Below, piece by piece: positions 35,296-44,448 of a DNA stretch of 47,914 nt. Under the pieces are notes generated by a model. The model had not been told where the DNA came from. It made no database searches and worked only from the letters and a program-made list of their open reading frames with translations. Positions within the stretch are counted from its first letter, which is position 1; each line of letters begins with the position of its first letter. Made by a program: the position numbers and the translations under genes. Source of the stretch: a bacterium TMED161 (lineage in GTDB: Bacteria; Fidelibacterota; Marinisomatia; SCGC-AAA003-L08; D37C17); assembly GCA_002171125.1 (NCBI GenBank), contig NHHK01000008.1:1-47914 (forward strand), written 5' to 3'.

Positions 35296-36184
35296 ATTTT
35301 ACTTTAGGTTTTGCTTTAGAAAATTCAACAGAAATTACAGATATATTTAAATTAGAGCTAATATCTTTTTTATTTGAATCATTATCTAAAATATCTACTA
35401 CCAAATCACAAATTTCATTTTTAGCAAATTCTGTATTAAGAAAATATATATTATATGAATTATCTTTTGAAGTTAAAATATGGTATTCATTTAAATTAAT
35501 ATCAATTAAAGAATGTGCATTTTTTAAAAGTTCAGCTGCTGCTAATTGCAATCTGAGTCTATTAATATCTTCTATATCGTTAAAATCAGGCAAATAATCA
35601 CTTACTGGTTTAAATGTCTTCCTGTGTATAGGTGTTGAAAAATTTTTCTTTAAAGCCTGAATATGCTCCTTTGTACCATACCCCATATTCCTGCTAAATC
35701 CATAATATGGGAAAACCATATCATAATCCTTCATCATCCTATCTCGTGTGACTTTTGCGATAACTGAAGCAGCTGAAATTGAAAGAGATTTTGAATCACC
35801 TTTTATTATACTTTCTTGAGGTATAGTCGTTAAATTTTTCATATTTCCATCTACAAGTAAAAAATCAGGCTTAATATTTAAATCTTCTATAGATAAAATC
35901 ATTGATTCTATGGTTGCATTTAAAATATTAATCTCATCTATTCGATCTTCATTAACAATACCCACGCCAATATAATCTGCTTTTTCAAAAATTTTATCAT
36001 AAAGAAGCAGTCTTTTCTTAGGGCTTATTTTTTTTGAATCTGTTAATCCAGGAATATCAATATTTTCAGGAAGTATAACAGCGGATGCTACAACTGGACC
36101 ACACAATGGTCCTCTGCCGACTTCATCAATGCCAGCTATTTTTGTTTTCCCCATTGCTCGAAACTTTTTTTCGTACTCAAGCAA
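35279..36184 (-). CDS. rnhB: Ribonuclease HII with a ~100-residue C-terminal extension
   Basis: RNase HII removes ribonucleotides and RNA from DNA hybrids. Residues 1-200 hold all catalytic acids: IAGIDEVGRGPLCGPV (D20, E21), LLVDGN (D112) and KGDSKSLSISAASVIAKVTRD (D130), plus YGFSRNMGYGTKEHI. At 301 aa it is about 100 residues longer than usual. The extra part is helical then beta-rich with no recognised motif; it might be a degraded YraN-like domain, as yraN often follows rnhB, but the catalytic residues of YraN are not evident. It overlaps ggt by 17 nt and follows the secreted-protein gene by 2 nt. Confidence 0.95.
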   Translation of the reverse strand: MLEYEKKFRAMGKTKIAGIDEVGRGPLCGPVVASAVILPENIDIPGLTDSKKISPKKRLLLYDKIFEKADYIGVGIVNEDRIDEINILNATIESMILSIEDLNIKPDFLLVDGNMKNLTTIPQESIIKGDSKSLSISAASVIAKVTRDRMMKDYDMVFPYYGFSRNMGYGTKEHIQALKKNFSTPIHRKTFKPVSDYLPDFNDIEDINRLRLQLAAAELLKNAHSLIDINLNEYHILTSKDNSYNIYFLNTEFAKNEICDLVVDILDNDSNKKDISSNLNISVISVEFSKAKPKVKYEKCT

Positions 36185-36186
36185 TT

Positions 36187-38442
36187 TTATTTTACCAGTA
36201 TTATTTTTTGTGATTCAGTAAAAGAGTTAGTCGTCATCATTACTATGTAAATTCCACTCGAATGGTTATTTGCATTCCAATATATACTATGAGCTCCAGC
36301 GGAAACTATTGAACTCTGTAACTTATCTATTTTTATACCAGTTACAGTATATATTTCAACTAAAACATTGGATAAAGAAGGAACATAATAATCTATTTTT
36401 ATTATAGAATTAAATGGATTAGGGTAACAACCTAAAAGCGCATATCCTTCCGATGGATTACTTTCGTTAGATAAATTACTTGTATCAACTTTTACATAAC
36501 TTGAAAACTCACTTTCATTTCCATTTACATCAAATGCAGATACCCAGTAATAGAAATCTCCAATCATATCTAGATCCTCATAGATATTGTTTGATGTCTC
36601 AGCAACAATTTCTGCACTTGCAGCTAAACTATCTAAACTCTTATATACAGTATATGTAAACAAATCATTTGTATTCACTATATCCCAAGATAATAGATTC
36701 GAGCTATCTCCAACTTCGACCGATAAATTTTCTGGGCTTGGTGGAGCAATATTATCTAAAGAGGTTCCACTCATTGAATCTGATGCCCAAATACCCTCAT
36801 TCATACTTGAAAGTACTCTGAATTGTGTATTAACATTATTAAAAAGCGTAGATACTTCATAAACATATCTATCTTCACTGTAGGCTGATCCTGAAATAAC
36901 ATTAACCCATTGATTACTATCATACCTTTCAATGCTATAAAATTCATTTCGCAAAGAATCTGTATCAAAAAAATGTTTCTGGAATTCAACATATACTCTT
37001 CCGCCCTGATCATCTGGGATATCAATTATGCTTACAATTTCTCCTCCACATTCAATACAATTTCCATCACAATCAAGATTATATTCCGGTCCACTTCCAT
37101 TACATACTCCGCACTCATCTAACTCAGCAATACCACCACACACTCCATTACAATCAATTTCTACAATACATTCTCCTGAACAATCATAATTAAAGTCTGG
37201 ATATTCACAGCAATTGTCACAGGAAATTGTTACATCCGGATTGTAATTACATGCATAAGGATCTAAACAGCCAAATGATGAATTTTGATAGCCTGGAGTT
37301 CCCCCAGGGACTACATAGCTAGCTTGCCAACTTTGTGCAAGACTATTATCAAATTGAGGAGCTATTAGCTCTAAAGTCGACCCTTCTGCATCAGCAGCTT
37401 GAGGCCACTGATCCATCAATCCTTGGAAACCATCACTGTATATAACAACATCAACAATCTGCAGGTTACTATCGCTTAGAGTTAATCTTTCTCCGTCATT
37501 ATTAAGCATCACATCTCCATAATCAAAACTTCCTGGGAATGTATCTGAATTCCTTGCAAGAAGAATATAAGAATTAGGCCCTAAAATATAACTGGGAAAT
37601 GTAAAATTAATTCCTCCCTCTGATGAAAACTTCCAATTAAATAAATTGATTGAATCACTACTTGCATTATAAAATTCTATAAATTCATAATTCGCATCAT
37701 CTTGACCAAATGTAGATGCTGGATTATAGTTAATTTCGTTAATAACTACCATACCTAGGAAACTTTGAAATTCACAACAATCATCGCAAAGAACTATGGC
37801 ATCTGGATCATAATTCTCAGCATTGGGATCAGTGCATCCTGAGCAGGTAGAATTATCCCCTCCACATTCTCCACATTCATCAAAAAAAGTACTTCCTCCA
37901 CATTCTCCATTACAATCAATAACATTGCCATCACAATCACACCAACCGTTGTCTTCCATGAAAATACATGAATCATCTTGAATTGTTGCATTAAGATTAT
38001 AATTACAAGCAAGTGAATCCATACAACCTAAAACACTTGGAGACTCCCAGCATTGTCCTACTGTGCCTGAATAAGCTTGACCCGCACTACTAGACATGAT
38101 TACGTTATCAAAACATACTGTCTGTCCTGCAAAAGAACCATTTAAATTAATCAATGGAAGAGTATCAGCTATAAATGTAGTTCCATTCAAAGAATATCCC
38201 ATTACAACATTAGAGGAATTAGTTAAAACAAATCCACTATCTGAAGCAATCCCCCCAAATACACTGTCAACTTCTATGCCCGAAAATTCTAGTTGAAAGC
38301 CACCAATTGGCTGATTATTTGATATTAATATTTCAATTGAACCTTGATTAAATTGCTCATCAATTTCACCAAATATTATATTAAAATCACTAAAACATAA
38401 TGAAAAGATGGTAAAGGTAATTATATTTTTATAAAATTTCAT
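36187..38442 (-). CDS. Large modular secreted protein: cohesin-like, Cys-rich repeats, lamin-tail domain, Fn3, sorting domain
   Basis: The 751-aa protein starts with a signal peptide ([15 protein letters not shown]). A cohesin-like beta-sandwich (residues ~20-130) follows, then cysteine-rich repeats with [11 protein letters not shown] near 139, [14 protein letters not shown] near 203 and [13 protein letters not shown] near 391. These are interspersed with DCNGECGG and DECGECGG, likely calcium- or disulfide-stabilised. Residues ~230-385 form a lamin-tail domain ([11 protein letters not shown]...EFIEFYN). An Fn3-like domain (~565-655) precedes the type A sorting domain ([17 protein letters not shown] to the end). 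It is a surface or secreted protein, possibly adhesive. It is transcribed divergently from the TPP-controlled cassette and leads the rnhB-ggt-lepB block. Confidence 0.85.
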   Translation of the reverse strand: MKFYKNIITFTIFSLCFSDFNIIFGEIDEQFNQGSIEILISNNQPIGGFQLEFSGIEVDSVFGGIASDSGFVLTNSSNVVMGYSLNGTTFIADTLPLINLNGSFAGQTVCFDNVIMSSSAGQAYSGTVGQCWESPSVLGCMDSLACNYNLNATIQDDSCIFMEDNGWCDCDGNVIDCNGECGGSTFFDECGECGGDNSTCSGCTDPNAENYDPDAIVLCDDCCEFQSFLGMVVINEINYNPASTFGQDDANYEFIEFYNASSDSINLFNWKFSSEGGINFTFPSYILGPNSYILLARNSDTFPGSFDYGDVMLNNDGERLTLSDSNLQIVDVVIYSDGFQGLMDQWPQAADAEGSTLELIAPQFDNSLAQSWQASYVVPGGTPGYQNSSFGCLDPYACNYNPDVTISCDNCCEYPDFNYDCSGECIVEIDCNGVCGGIAELDECGVCNGSGPEYNLDCDGNCIECGGEIVSIIDIPDDQGGRVYVEFQKHFFDTDSLRNEFYSIERYDSNQWVNVISGSAYSEDRYVYEVSTLFNNVNTQFRVLSSMNEGIWASDSMSGTSLDNIAPPSPENLSVEVGDSSNLLSWDIVNTNDLFTYTVYKSLDSLAASAEIVAETSNNIYEDLDMIGDFYYWVSAFDVNGNESEFSSYVKVDTSNLSNESNPSEGYALLGCYPNPFNSIIKIDYYVPSLSNVLVEIYTVTGIKIDKLQSSIVSAGAHSIYWNANNHSSGIYIVMMTTNSFTESQKIILVK

Positions 38443-38598
38443 AAATTCTTAGACACCAGTATTCAATTTCAAATAAAGAAATGTAAATATAGAAATTGTG
38501 TAGAATAAATATGTTATATGTACATTCATAATTGATAATTTATTAAAATTAAGTATTCTTAATTTTTATTTAAAATATAATTTATTTAATTTATGATG
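38443..38598. other. Divergent intergenic region between the secreted-protein gene and the TPP riboswitch
   Basis: About 155 bp of very AT-rich DNA separates the minus-strand modular protein from the plus-strand riboswitch. No ORF or tRNA is seen. It must contain promoters in both directions. Confidence 0.7.
38576..38581 (+). promoter_or_regulatory. Possible -10 element for the TPP-controlled operon
   Basis: A consensus TATAAT lies 23 bp before the first conserved base of the TPP aptamer, a sensible distance for a transcript starting just before P1. No good -35 hexamer is present at 16-18 bp, and the surrounding DNA is so AT-rich that chance matches are common. Confidence 0.35.
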
Positions 38599-38670
38599 CT
38601 GTTAGGGGTGCCTTAGGCTGAGAACATACCCTTTAAACCTGAACTAGATAATGCTAGCGGAGGAAAACTA
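38599..38670 (+). promoter_or_regulatory. TPP (THI-box) riboswitch
   Basis: All conserved blocks of the thiamine pyrophosphate aptamer are present in order: AGGGGTGCC, GGCTGAGAA, ATACCC, AACCTGA, the CTAGATAATGCTAG hairpin (P5) and GCGGAGGA. P2 forms from GGGT (38606-38609) with ACCC (38628-38631), and P3 from GCC/GGC around TTA. The aptamer runs to within a few bases of the ATG at 38673, and its terminal GGAGG (38659-38663) is the ribosome binding site of the TonB receptor gene. With no room for a separate expression platform, ligand binding should directly hide the ribosome binding site. Confidence 0.96.
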
Positions 38671-38672
38671 CT

Positions 38673-41042
38673 ATGAAAAATCTCTCTTTATTTTTAATTA
38701 CTTCTTTTCTTTTTCCATTGGAAATGATTACTGTATCTGGGTCTATTAAAGATACTAATGACAACCTTATTGAAGGTGTAAACATCTATACTGACCGAAC
38801 TGGTATCTCGACAAATAAAAAAGGCTCTTTTAGCTTAAAATGCTTCCCTGATGAAGTGGTTACATTTTCACATGTATCATACTCTGATATAACTCTTTTA
38901 GCTAAAGACGTTCCAAAAAATATTACAATGAAACTCAGAAATATCAATGCAGATGAAATTATAGTAAGAGGAGGCTCTTTTGATTTATCTATTAAAGAAA
39001 CTAATAATAGTTTGATGGTTATCCAAAATGAAGATATAGAATCTGGAGTATATCAACATTTTGATGATGTAATTAATCTAACGCCAAACCTAAATTCTAG
39101 TGGAGGAACTTCCCGTTCGAGATATTTCCAAATTCGAGGTATTGGAGAGCTTAGTCAGTTTTCTGGTGAAGGTGCACCTCATTTTTATGTTGGCTATATA
39201 ATGGACGATATAGATTTTTCAGGAATTGGCATGGTAGGACTTTTAAATGATATTGATCAAATTGAAGTATTTAAGGGCCCTCAATCTTCAATTTATGGAC
39301 CAAATGCAATGGCTGGTATGATTAATATATCAAGCAATGACCCAACTCCTCATAGAGAAGGAAAAATAACCATCAATGCTGGAGATTATAATTATAATGC
39401 GATATCTGGATATTATAGTTCCTCATTACGTTACAATCTTTTTCATCGGCTTTCTTTTAATATCAATAAATCTGATGGCTTTAGAAAAAATAATTATTTA
39501 GACATATCAAATTCAAATAAAATTGATGAGTCTATGCTAAGGTATAAACTCTTATATAGTCCTAATAATAAAATCAACTTTAAACTGACTTACTATTTAA
39601 TTGATATTAATAATGGGTATGATATCTGGTCACCTGATAACAATGGATATACAACATTCAGTGATTATCTGGGAAAGGATACACATAAATCAAATGCATT
39701 TTCATTTAAGTCAAATTTTAGATTTAGAGATAATTTAAAGCTTACTTCAATCACTTCGTTGTCAAGCAATAACATTGACTACAATTATGACTCTGATTGG
39801 GCTAATGATGATTTTTGGAAGGATAATTACGATTGGTTTCCAGAAAGTAATAGTTATGATTTTAGTGATCCTATCTTATTTCCATGGGGCTATTACCCGT
39901 ATTCTTTTACTGACGAAACATCTAGAAAAAGAGATAACGTATCTCAGGAACTGCGTATTACAAGTAAAAATACAATTGGAGGATTATACATATCTAGAAC
40001 TAAAGAAGATGATCTTAGAAAAGGTTATTTAATGGGTGGGAATGTCGATAGTCTAGCATCATATTTTGAAATTTTGAGTATGTCTTTTTATGCCTCTACC
40101 AAATGGGATATAAGTGATAAGCTTTCATTGATTACTAGATTAAGAGCTGAAAACAATAATATAAAAAGTGATGTAGATACTAGAGCTTATGGTTTTGAAG
40201 CTGGGAGTTTCAATGAGGAAACTAATAGCATTTTATGGGGAGGTCGAATCTCAATGAGTAGGTTAATAGATGACTACTCAAATTTTGGTTTTTCCATTTC
40301 AAAAGGATATAAAAGCCATGGCTTCAATCAAAGTATAAACATTGGCTCTACAGCATATCAACTGCCAGAGGATCTAAGAACTTATGAAAGTGAGGATGTA
40401 TACAATATAGAGCTATCATATAATTACAATGATAAAACAAAGTTTTTTACAATTAACTCATTTTATATGCATAGAATAAACCCTCAACTAAGATTATCAT
40501 ATCAACTAGATCCATCAAATCCTTCCAGTTTTGACTTCTATACTGTAAATGCTGAAGAAGGATATAGCTATGGATTGGAAGGGCAATTCAAGGCAATGAT
40601 TTCAGATAAACTTTATATCTATGATAATTTTGCAATATTAAAAAGCCATATTTCAACATTTGATTTTCTCAGCAACTCTGTAGGTAACAGAACTGAAGCT
40701 CATGCCCCAGAGTTTTCTGCAAGTGGAGGATTTGAATATAAAATGGGCTCTGGTATCTATATAAATGTTGATCACTCAGTAATGTTTGACTTCTATCATG
40801 AAGATCAATATGAATCAAAAACTGATCCCTATCAAATTTTAAATACAACCATTGGATGGAAAAATGATAAAATTCAACTAAATCTATGGGCTAAAAATCT
40901 TCTTGATGTAAAATATGAAGTTAGAGGATATAATTTTGCATTAGAGCCTTCACCAAATGAACCACCTCATTTCTTTTCAAATACATATATATCATATGGT
41001 GACCCTAGACATTTTGGTTTGAGCGCTAGTTATAACTTTTAA
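38673..41042 (+). CDS. TonB-dependent outer-membrane receptor under TPP control (thiamine or precursor uptake predicted)
   Basis: The 789-aa protein has a signal peptide, a CarboxypepD_reg-like domain (residues ~19-93, VSGSIKDTNDNLIEGVNIYT), a plug domain (~110-230, with FQIRGIGELSQFSG and IEVFKGPQSSIYGPNAMAGMINI), and a long beta-barrel ending in HFGLSASYNF with the expected terminal aromatic. It should bind its ligand at the outer membrane and pass it inward using TonB energy. The TPP riboswitch directly upstream identifies the ligand as thiamine, a phosphate ester or a precursor; this is inference from regulation. The stop overlaps the start of the symporter by 1 nt. Confidence 0.92.
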   Translation: MKNLSLFLITSFLFPLEMITVSGSIKDTNDNLIEGVNIYTDRTGISTNKKGSFSLKCFPDEVVTFSHVSYSDITLLAKDVPKNITMKLRNINADEIIVRGGSFDLSIKETNNSLMVIQNEDIESGVYQHFDDVINLTPNLNSSGGTSRSRYFQIRGIGELSQFSGEGAPHFYVGYIMDDIDFSGIGMVGLLNDIDQIEVFKGPQSSIYGPNAMAGMINISSNDPTPHREGKITINAGDYNYNAISGYYSSSLRYNLFHRLSFNINKSDGFRKNNYLDISNSNKIDESMLRYKLLYSPNNKINFKLTYYLIDINNGYDIWSPDNNGYTTFSDYLGKDTHKSNAFSFKSNFRFRDNLKLTSITSLSSNNIDYNYDSDWANDDFWKDNYDWFPESNSYDFSDPILFPWGYYPYSFTDETSRKRDNVSQELRITSKNTIGGLYISRTKEDDLRKGYLMGGNVDSLASYFEILSMSFYASTKWDISDKLSLITRLRAENNNIKSDVDTRAYGFEAGSFNEETNSILWGGRISMSRLIDDYSNFGFSISKGYKSHGFNQSINIGSTAYQLPEDLRTYESEDVYNIELSYNYNDKTKFFTINSFYMHRINPQLRLSYQLDPSNPSSFDFYTVNAEEGYSYGLEGQFKAMISDKLYIYDNFAILKSHISTFDFLSNSVGNRTEAHAPEFSASGGFEYKMGSGIYINVDHSVMFDFYHEDQYESKTDPYQILNTTIGWKNDKIQLNLWAKNLLDVKYEVRGYNFALEPSPNEPPHFFSNTYISYGDPRHFGLSASYNF

Positions 41043-42358
41043 TGATTTTTTCATTCCCTCAAGTATTTATTGCATTTTACTTAATACTTATTTTTTGTGT
41101 TGGCTTTCTTACCCCAAGAGAAAGTTCTGAGAAAGGATTTCTTTTTGCAAATAGAAAAGTAACTCTTCCTGCTCTTGTTATGAGTCTAGTCTCAACATGG
41201 TACGGAGGAATCCTTGAAGTTGGCAGATATAGCTATGAGCATGGAATTGTCACTTTTGTAATGTTTGGAATCTTTTACTATTTAGCTGCTTTAATTTATG
41301 CATTATTTATTGCTCCTAAAATATCTGAAAGTAATCTTAGTAGTATTCCTGAACTTTTTAATAATTCTTTTAATAAAAAATCAGCTATTTTAGCAGCTAT
41401 TATCATTGTATTTCTAGCCTCACCTGCCCCCTATATTAAAATGCTAGCCGTTATAATTGACTATGTGTATAGCATTGGTTTTATCAACTCAATTCTAATA
41501 GGCACTATATTTTCAGTTCTTTATACAATAAGAGGAGGCTTCAGGTCTGTATTAAGAACAGATATCATTCAATTCTCAATGATGTTTATCGGTTTCTTGG
41601 GGATACTAATATATCTATATCTAAAATTTGGTGGTTATGAATTTTTATCAAGAGAGCTACCTCCTATAAAATTTTCGATACCTGGCAATTTAAATTGGAG
41701 CTACTTATTTGCTTGGGGGTTTATAGCCCTAATAACATTTATAGACCCCAATTTTTATCAAAGAAGTTTTGCTAGTAGCTCAAAAGAAAATGCCAGAAAG
41801 GCTATAATAATATCAATTCTATTTTGGTTTATATTTGATTTTATATCAGTAGTAACTGGCCTATATGCAGCTGCAATTATATCCGAAGTTAAATATAGTC
41901 CATTTTTAGATTTAGCCTCATATGCCCTACCTCCAATTCTTCAAGGTTTATTCATTGTTTCTATGCTAGCAATTATAATGTCTACTATTGATAGTTTTGT
42001 ATTTATATCTGGACTTACTATTGGTAGAGATTTAGTCGGAACAAGAAAAGATGATAAAGTAAATGTAAACTATACAAAAATAGGTATTATACTTTCTGGA
42101 GCTATATCCATTGTTTTAGCCATATTTTTTGAAAATGCGGTTGATATATGGTACGTAACTGGTTCTTTTGGAGTATCAGCTCTTTTAATGCCTATGCTAT
42201 GCGCGCTGTACAATAAAAGAGTTGCTAGTCCATTTATTTTTATTTTAGCACCATTTATAATAACAGGAATCTGGTTTATATCTACCCCTTCAACCATTGA
42301 CCCGATGTACCCAGGACTTATATCTAGTATTATCTATTATTTATTATTTCGGAAATAG
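41042..42358 (+). CDS. Sodium:solute symporter family (SSS) transporter, predicted thiamine/precursor importer
   Basis: The 438-aa protein has about 12 membrane segments and SSS-family features: an N-terminal GFLTPRESSEKGFLFANRKV stretch, YTIRGGFRSVLRTDIIQF (family GG..AV..TD..Q) near residue 160, and MLAIIMSTIDSFVFISGL (family SS.DS.L) near residue 320. It starts inside the stop codon of the TonB receptor gene (TAATG) and so shares its TPP riboswitch. It would carry the ligand across the inner membrane with sodium. SSS proteins under TPP control are known in SAR11 (ThiV, proposed for the pyrimidine precursor HMP); orthology is not shown here. The 3' end overlaps the opposing gene by 29 nt. 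Confidence 0.9.
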   Translation: MIFSFPQVFIAFYLILIFCVGFLTPRESSEKGFLFANRKVTLPALVMSLVSTWYGGILEVGRYSYEHGIVTFVMFGIFYYLAALIYALFIAPKISESNLSSIPELFNNSFNKKSAILAAIIIVFLASPAPYIKMLAVIIDYVYSIGFINSILIGTIFSVLYTIRGGFRSVLRTDIIQFSMMFIGFLGILIYLYLKFGGYEFLSRELPPIKFSIPGNLNWSYLFAWGFIALITFIDPNFYQRSFASSSKENARKAIIISILFWFIFDFISVVTGLYAAAIISEVKYSPFLDLASYALPPILQGLFIVSMLAIIMSTIDSFVFISGLTIGRDLVGTRKDDKVNVNYTKIGIILSGAISIVLAIFFENAVDIWYVTGSFGVSALLMPMLCALYNKRVASPFIFILAPFIITGIWFISTPSTIDPMYPGLISSIIYYLLFRK

Positions 42359-43457
42359 GGCTTTGAATCAGCTCTTTAGCTTCATCATATTCTGGATACT
42401 GAGTTAGATATTTAACAGCATTTTTATAATCAGATATTGCTCTATTTCGATCGCCCAATACTTCAATTGACTTCCCTCTTATAAAATGTGCAAATCCTAA
42501 AATCCATTTAAACTCTACCTCGTATCCTTCAATAATTTGACTACATAATTTTTCTGATTCAGAATATTTATCATTTTGAAATGCAATAAGTGCTTTTAGA
42601 TAAAGATATTTATCATAACACTCAATTTTTTGATTCTTCGGTCCATGCAGATAAAAGTACTGCAAATCTTTCTCATATTTTTCAAAATCTTGATACTTTT
42701 CTAATCTAACTAAAGCTTCAGCTTTTAAATAAGCGAAGTAAGGATGTCCTGGGAATTTATTAGCAATAGATGAACTTAACTCTAATGCTTTTTTATAATC
42801 TTTTTCAATATATAAATAAATGTATGATAAGACATTTCTTGATTCAATCCAGCTAAATCTAGAACGAGAAGAAGCAGTTTCTAGTTTTTCAATCGCTTTA
42901 ATACAATCTGATTGCATACCAAAGAGCTTTCCAATTAGCTGTATAGAAGATGACGATCTGCATAAAAAATATTCCAATGTTCCGATTGGCATATAAACAT
43001 CATAGTATAAACTATCAATTTGCTTAGCATCATTAATATATTTATATCCTTTAGAGCCAGAAATTACAAGATCAATCCAATTTGATTGAGCAAGATCAAT
43101 CCTTGATTTTAAACCATATAAAGAGCCTAAAAATAAAGGATAGCTTGGATCTTCTGGGTATTTATCTATCATATCTAGATAAAAGGGTACGGCCGAATCG
43201 ATTCCATTGTATATTACTTCATATGATAACTCATGCCCATCATTTAAAAGTATATTCTGCCATTTAGCTGTAATTTGAAGAAATGGAATCAGGGCATCTT
43301 CTTTATTCTTAGTAGATAAATTATCAAGTTTATAAATACAACTATCAAATTGGAAATTATATAAATCAGAAATTGCTCTATCTACATCTAAGTTATATTT
43401 AAAGGTATTACTAAATGAAAAACATAATATAATTACAAAAAATAAATTAAATCTCAT
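42330..43457 (-). CDS. Exported tetratricopeptide-like repeat protein
   Basis: The 375-aa protein has a signal peptide (MRFNLFFVIILCFSFSNTF) and helical repeat pairs of TPR type, such as FPGHPYFAYLKAEALVRLEK and EFKWILGFAHFIRGKSIEVLGDRNRAISDYKNAVKYL. The centre (YMPIGTLEYFLCR) is less repetitive. No function is known; TPR proteins of this kind usually scaffold envelope complexes. The start overlaps the ilvC-like gene's end by 11 nt, so they are co-transcribed, while its 3' end is convergent with the SSS transporter gene and overlaps it by 29 nt. Confidence 0.78.
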   Translation of the reverse strand: MRFNLFFVIILCFSFSNTFKYNLDVDRAISDLYNFQFDSCIYKLDNLSTKNKEDALIPFLQITAKWQNILLNDGHELSYEVIYNGIDSAVPFYLDMIDKYPEDPSYPLFLGSLYGLKSRIDLAQSNWIDLVISGSKGYKYINDAKQIDSLYYDVYMPIGTLEYFLCRSSSSIQLIGKLFGMQSDCIKAIEKLETASSRSRFSWIESRNVLSYIYLYIEKDYKKALELSSSIANKFPGHPYFAYLKAEALVRLEKYQDFEKYEKDLQYFYLHGPKNQKIECYDKYLYLKALIAFQNDKYSESEKLCSQIIEGYEVEFKWILGFAHFIRGKSIEVLGDRNRAISDYKNAVKYLTQYPEYDEAKELIQSPISEIINNR

Positions 43458-44448
43458 TGCTTTTATTCTGATCTAATATCTTAAGCATTTTGTTTGTAAT
43501 TTCATTAATAGGGGAATCTTCTAGTTTCTTTCTCATTGCTTTGAGTTCTGGATAATCTGAGCTTGCTTCGTTTTTCCAATTTTGATGAAATTTTCCTGAT
43601 TTTATAAAATCTAAAGCTGACTTCATTTCATTTTTAAACTTATCATCAATAAGTTTATCAGCTTGCCTCAATCCACCATATTCGGCCGTCTCACTCACCG
43701 CTTTATAAAAATCATTAATCCCAATCTTACTTATTAAATCAGCTATATTTTTAACCTCATAAAAACTCACAAACCATGAAACTACTGGGGAGTATCCAGC
43801 TTCAAGTAATACTTTATATGATTCATTTATAATCATTGGAATTATTCCTGTTAAAGAAATTTGTTCACCGAAAAGGTCTGTTTCTGTTTCTTCCTCAAAG
43901 CTTGATTGAAAACAGCAAGTTCGAGTACCACCAATAGCTTTGCTGTATGCAAGGACTATCTGTTTTGCTCTGCCTGTAATATCTTGATTTATGGCAAATA
44001 GTGTCGGTACCCCATTACCATTTTGAAATTCTTTCCTTACAGCGTATCCAGGTCCACTTGGCGCAACCATCCCTACATCTACAAAAGGGGGTGGGACTAT
44101 CTCCTTATAGTGTATATTATAACCATGAGCAAATATCAGCATTTTACCTGGTTTTAAATATTTTGCTATATCTTGATCGAAAACTTCTGCCATGCATTGA
44201 TCTGGAATCAATATACTTATAATATCAGATTCCCTAACTCCCTTACTAATATCAATACAATCAAAGCCATCTTCTGATGCAGTCTTTAGAGAGGCACTAT
44301 TATCTCTTAAGCCTACAATCACATTTAAACCAGAATCTCTAAGATTAAGTGCATGAGCTTTGCCTTGATTTCCATAACCTAATACAATAATTTTTAAATT
44401 CTTAATAGAATCAAGACTTACATCTTTATCAAAATAAAGATTATCCAT
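43447..44448 (-). CDS. Ketol-acid reductoisomerase homologue with altered active site
   Basis: The 333-aa protein aligns over its full length with class I IlvC: GYGNQGKAHALNLRDSG (NADPH fold), AHGYNIHY, then EETETDLFGEQ with metal ligands D191 and E195. Two positions that are near invariant in working enzymes differ. The lysine of the APKxPGH loop is serine (VAPSGPGY, S131), and the first glutamate of YFECLHELK is valine (SWFVSFYEVK, V227); the second (E231) is kept. KARI normally makes dihydroxy-isovalerate and -methylvalerate for branched amino acids. No ilvB, ilvD or leu genes are nearby; neighbours are a TPR gene and an RND transporter. It may be an altered or repurposed enzyme. Confidence 0.85.
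   Translation of the reverse strand: MDNLYFDKDVSLDSIKNLKIIVLGYGNQGKAHALNLRDSGLNVIVGLRDNSASLKTASEDGFDCIDISKGVRESDIISILIPDQCMAEVFDQDIAKYLKPGKMLIFAHGYNIHYKEIVPPPFVDVGMVAPSGPGYAVRKEFQNGNGVPTLFAINQDITGRAKQIVLAYSKAIGGTRTCCFQSSFEEETETDLFGEQISLTGIIPMIINESYKVLLEAGYSPVVSWFVSFYEVKNIADLISKIGINDFYKAVSETAEYGGLRQADKLIDDKFKNEMKSALDFIKSGKFHQNWKNEASSDYPELKAMRKKLEDSPINEITNKMLKILDQNKSNEI

Noticed and set aside
36801-38012. Short minus-strand ORFs with Cys/Met-rich sequence inside the modular secreted protein
   Set aside because: They are alternative frames of the cysteine-rich repeat DNA and lack starts with ribosome binding sites.
42357-42375. Hairpin after the SSS transporter as a terminator
   Set aside because: Only six pairs including a G-U pair, no proper U-run, and it lies inside the opposing coding region.
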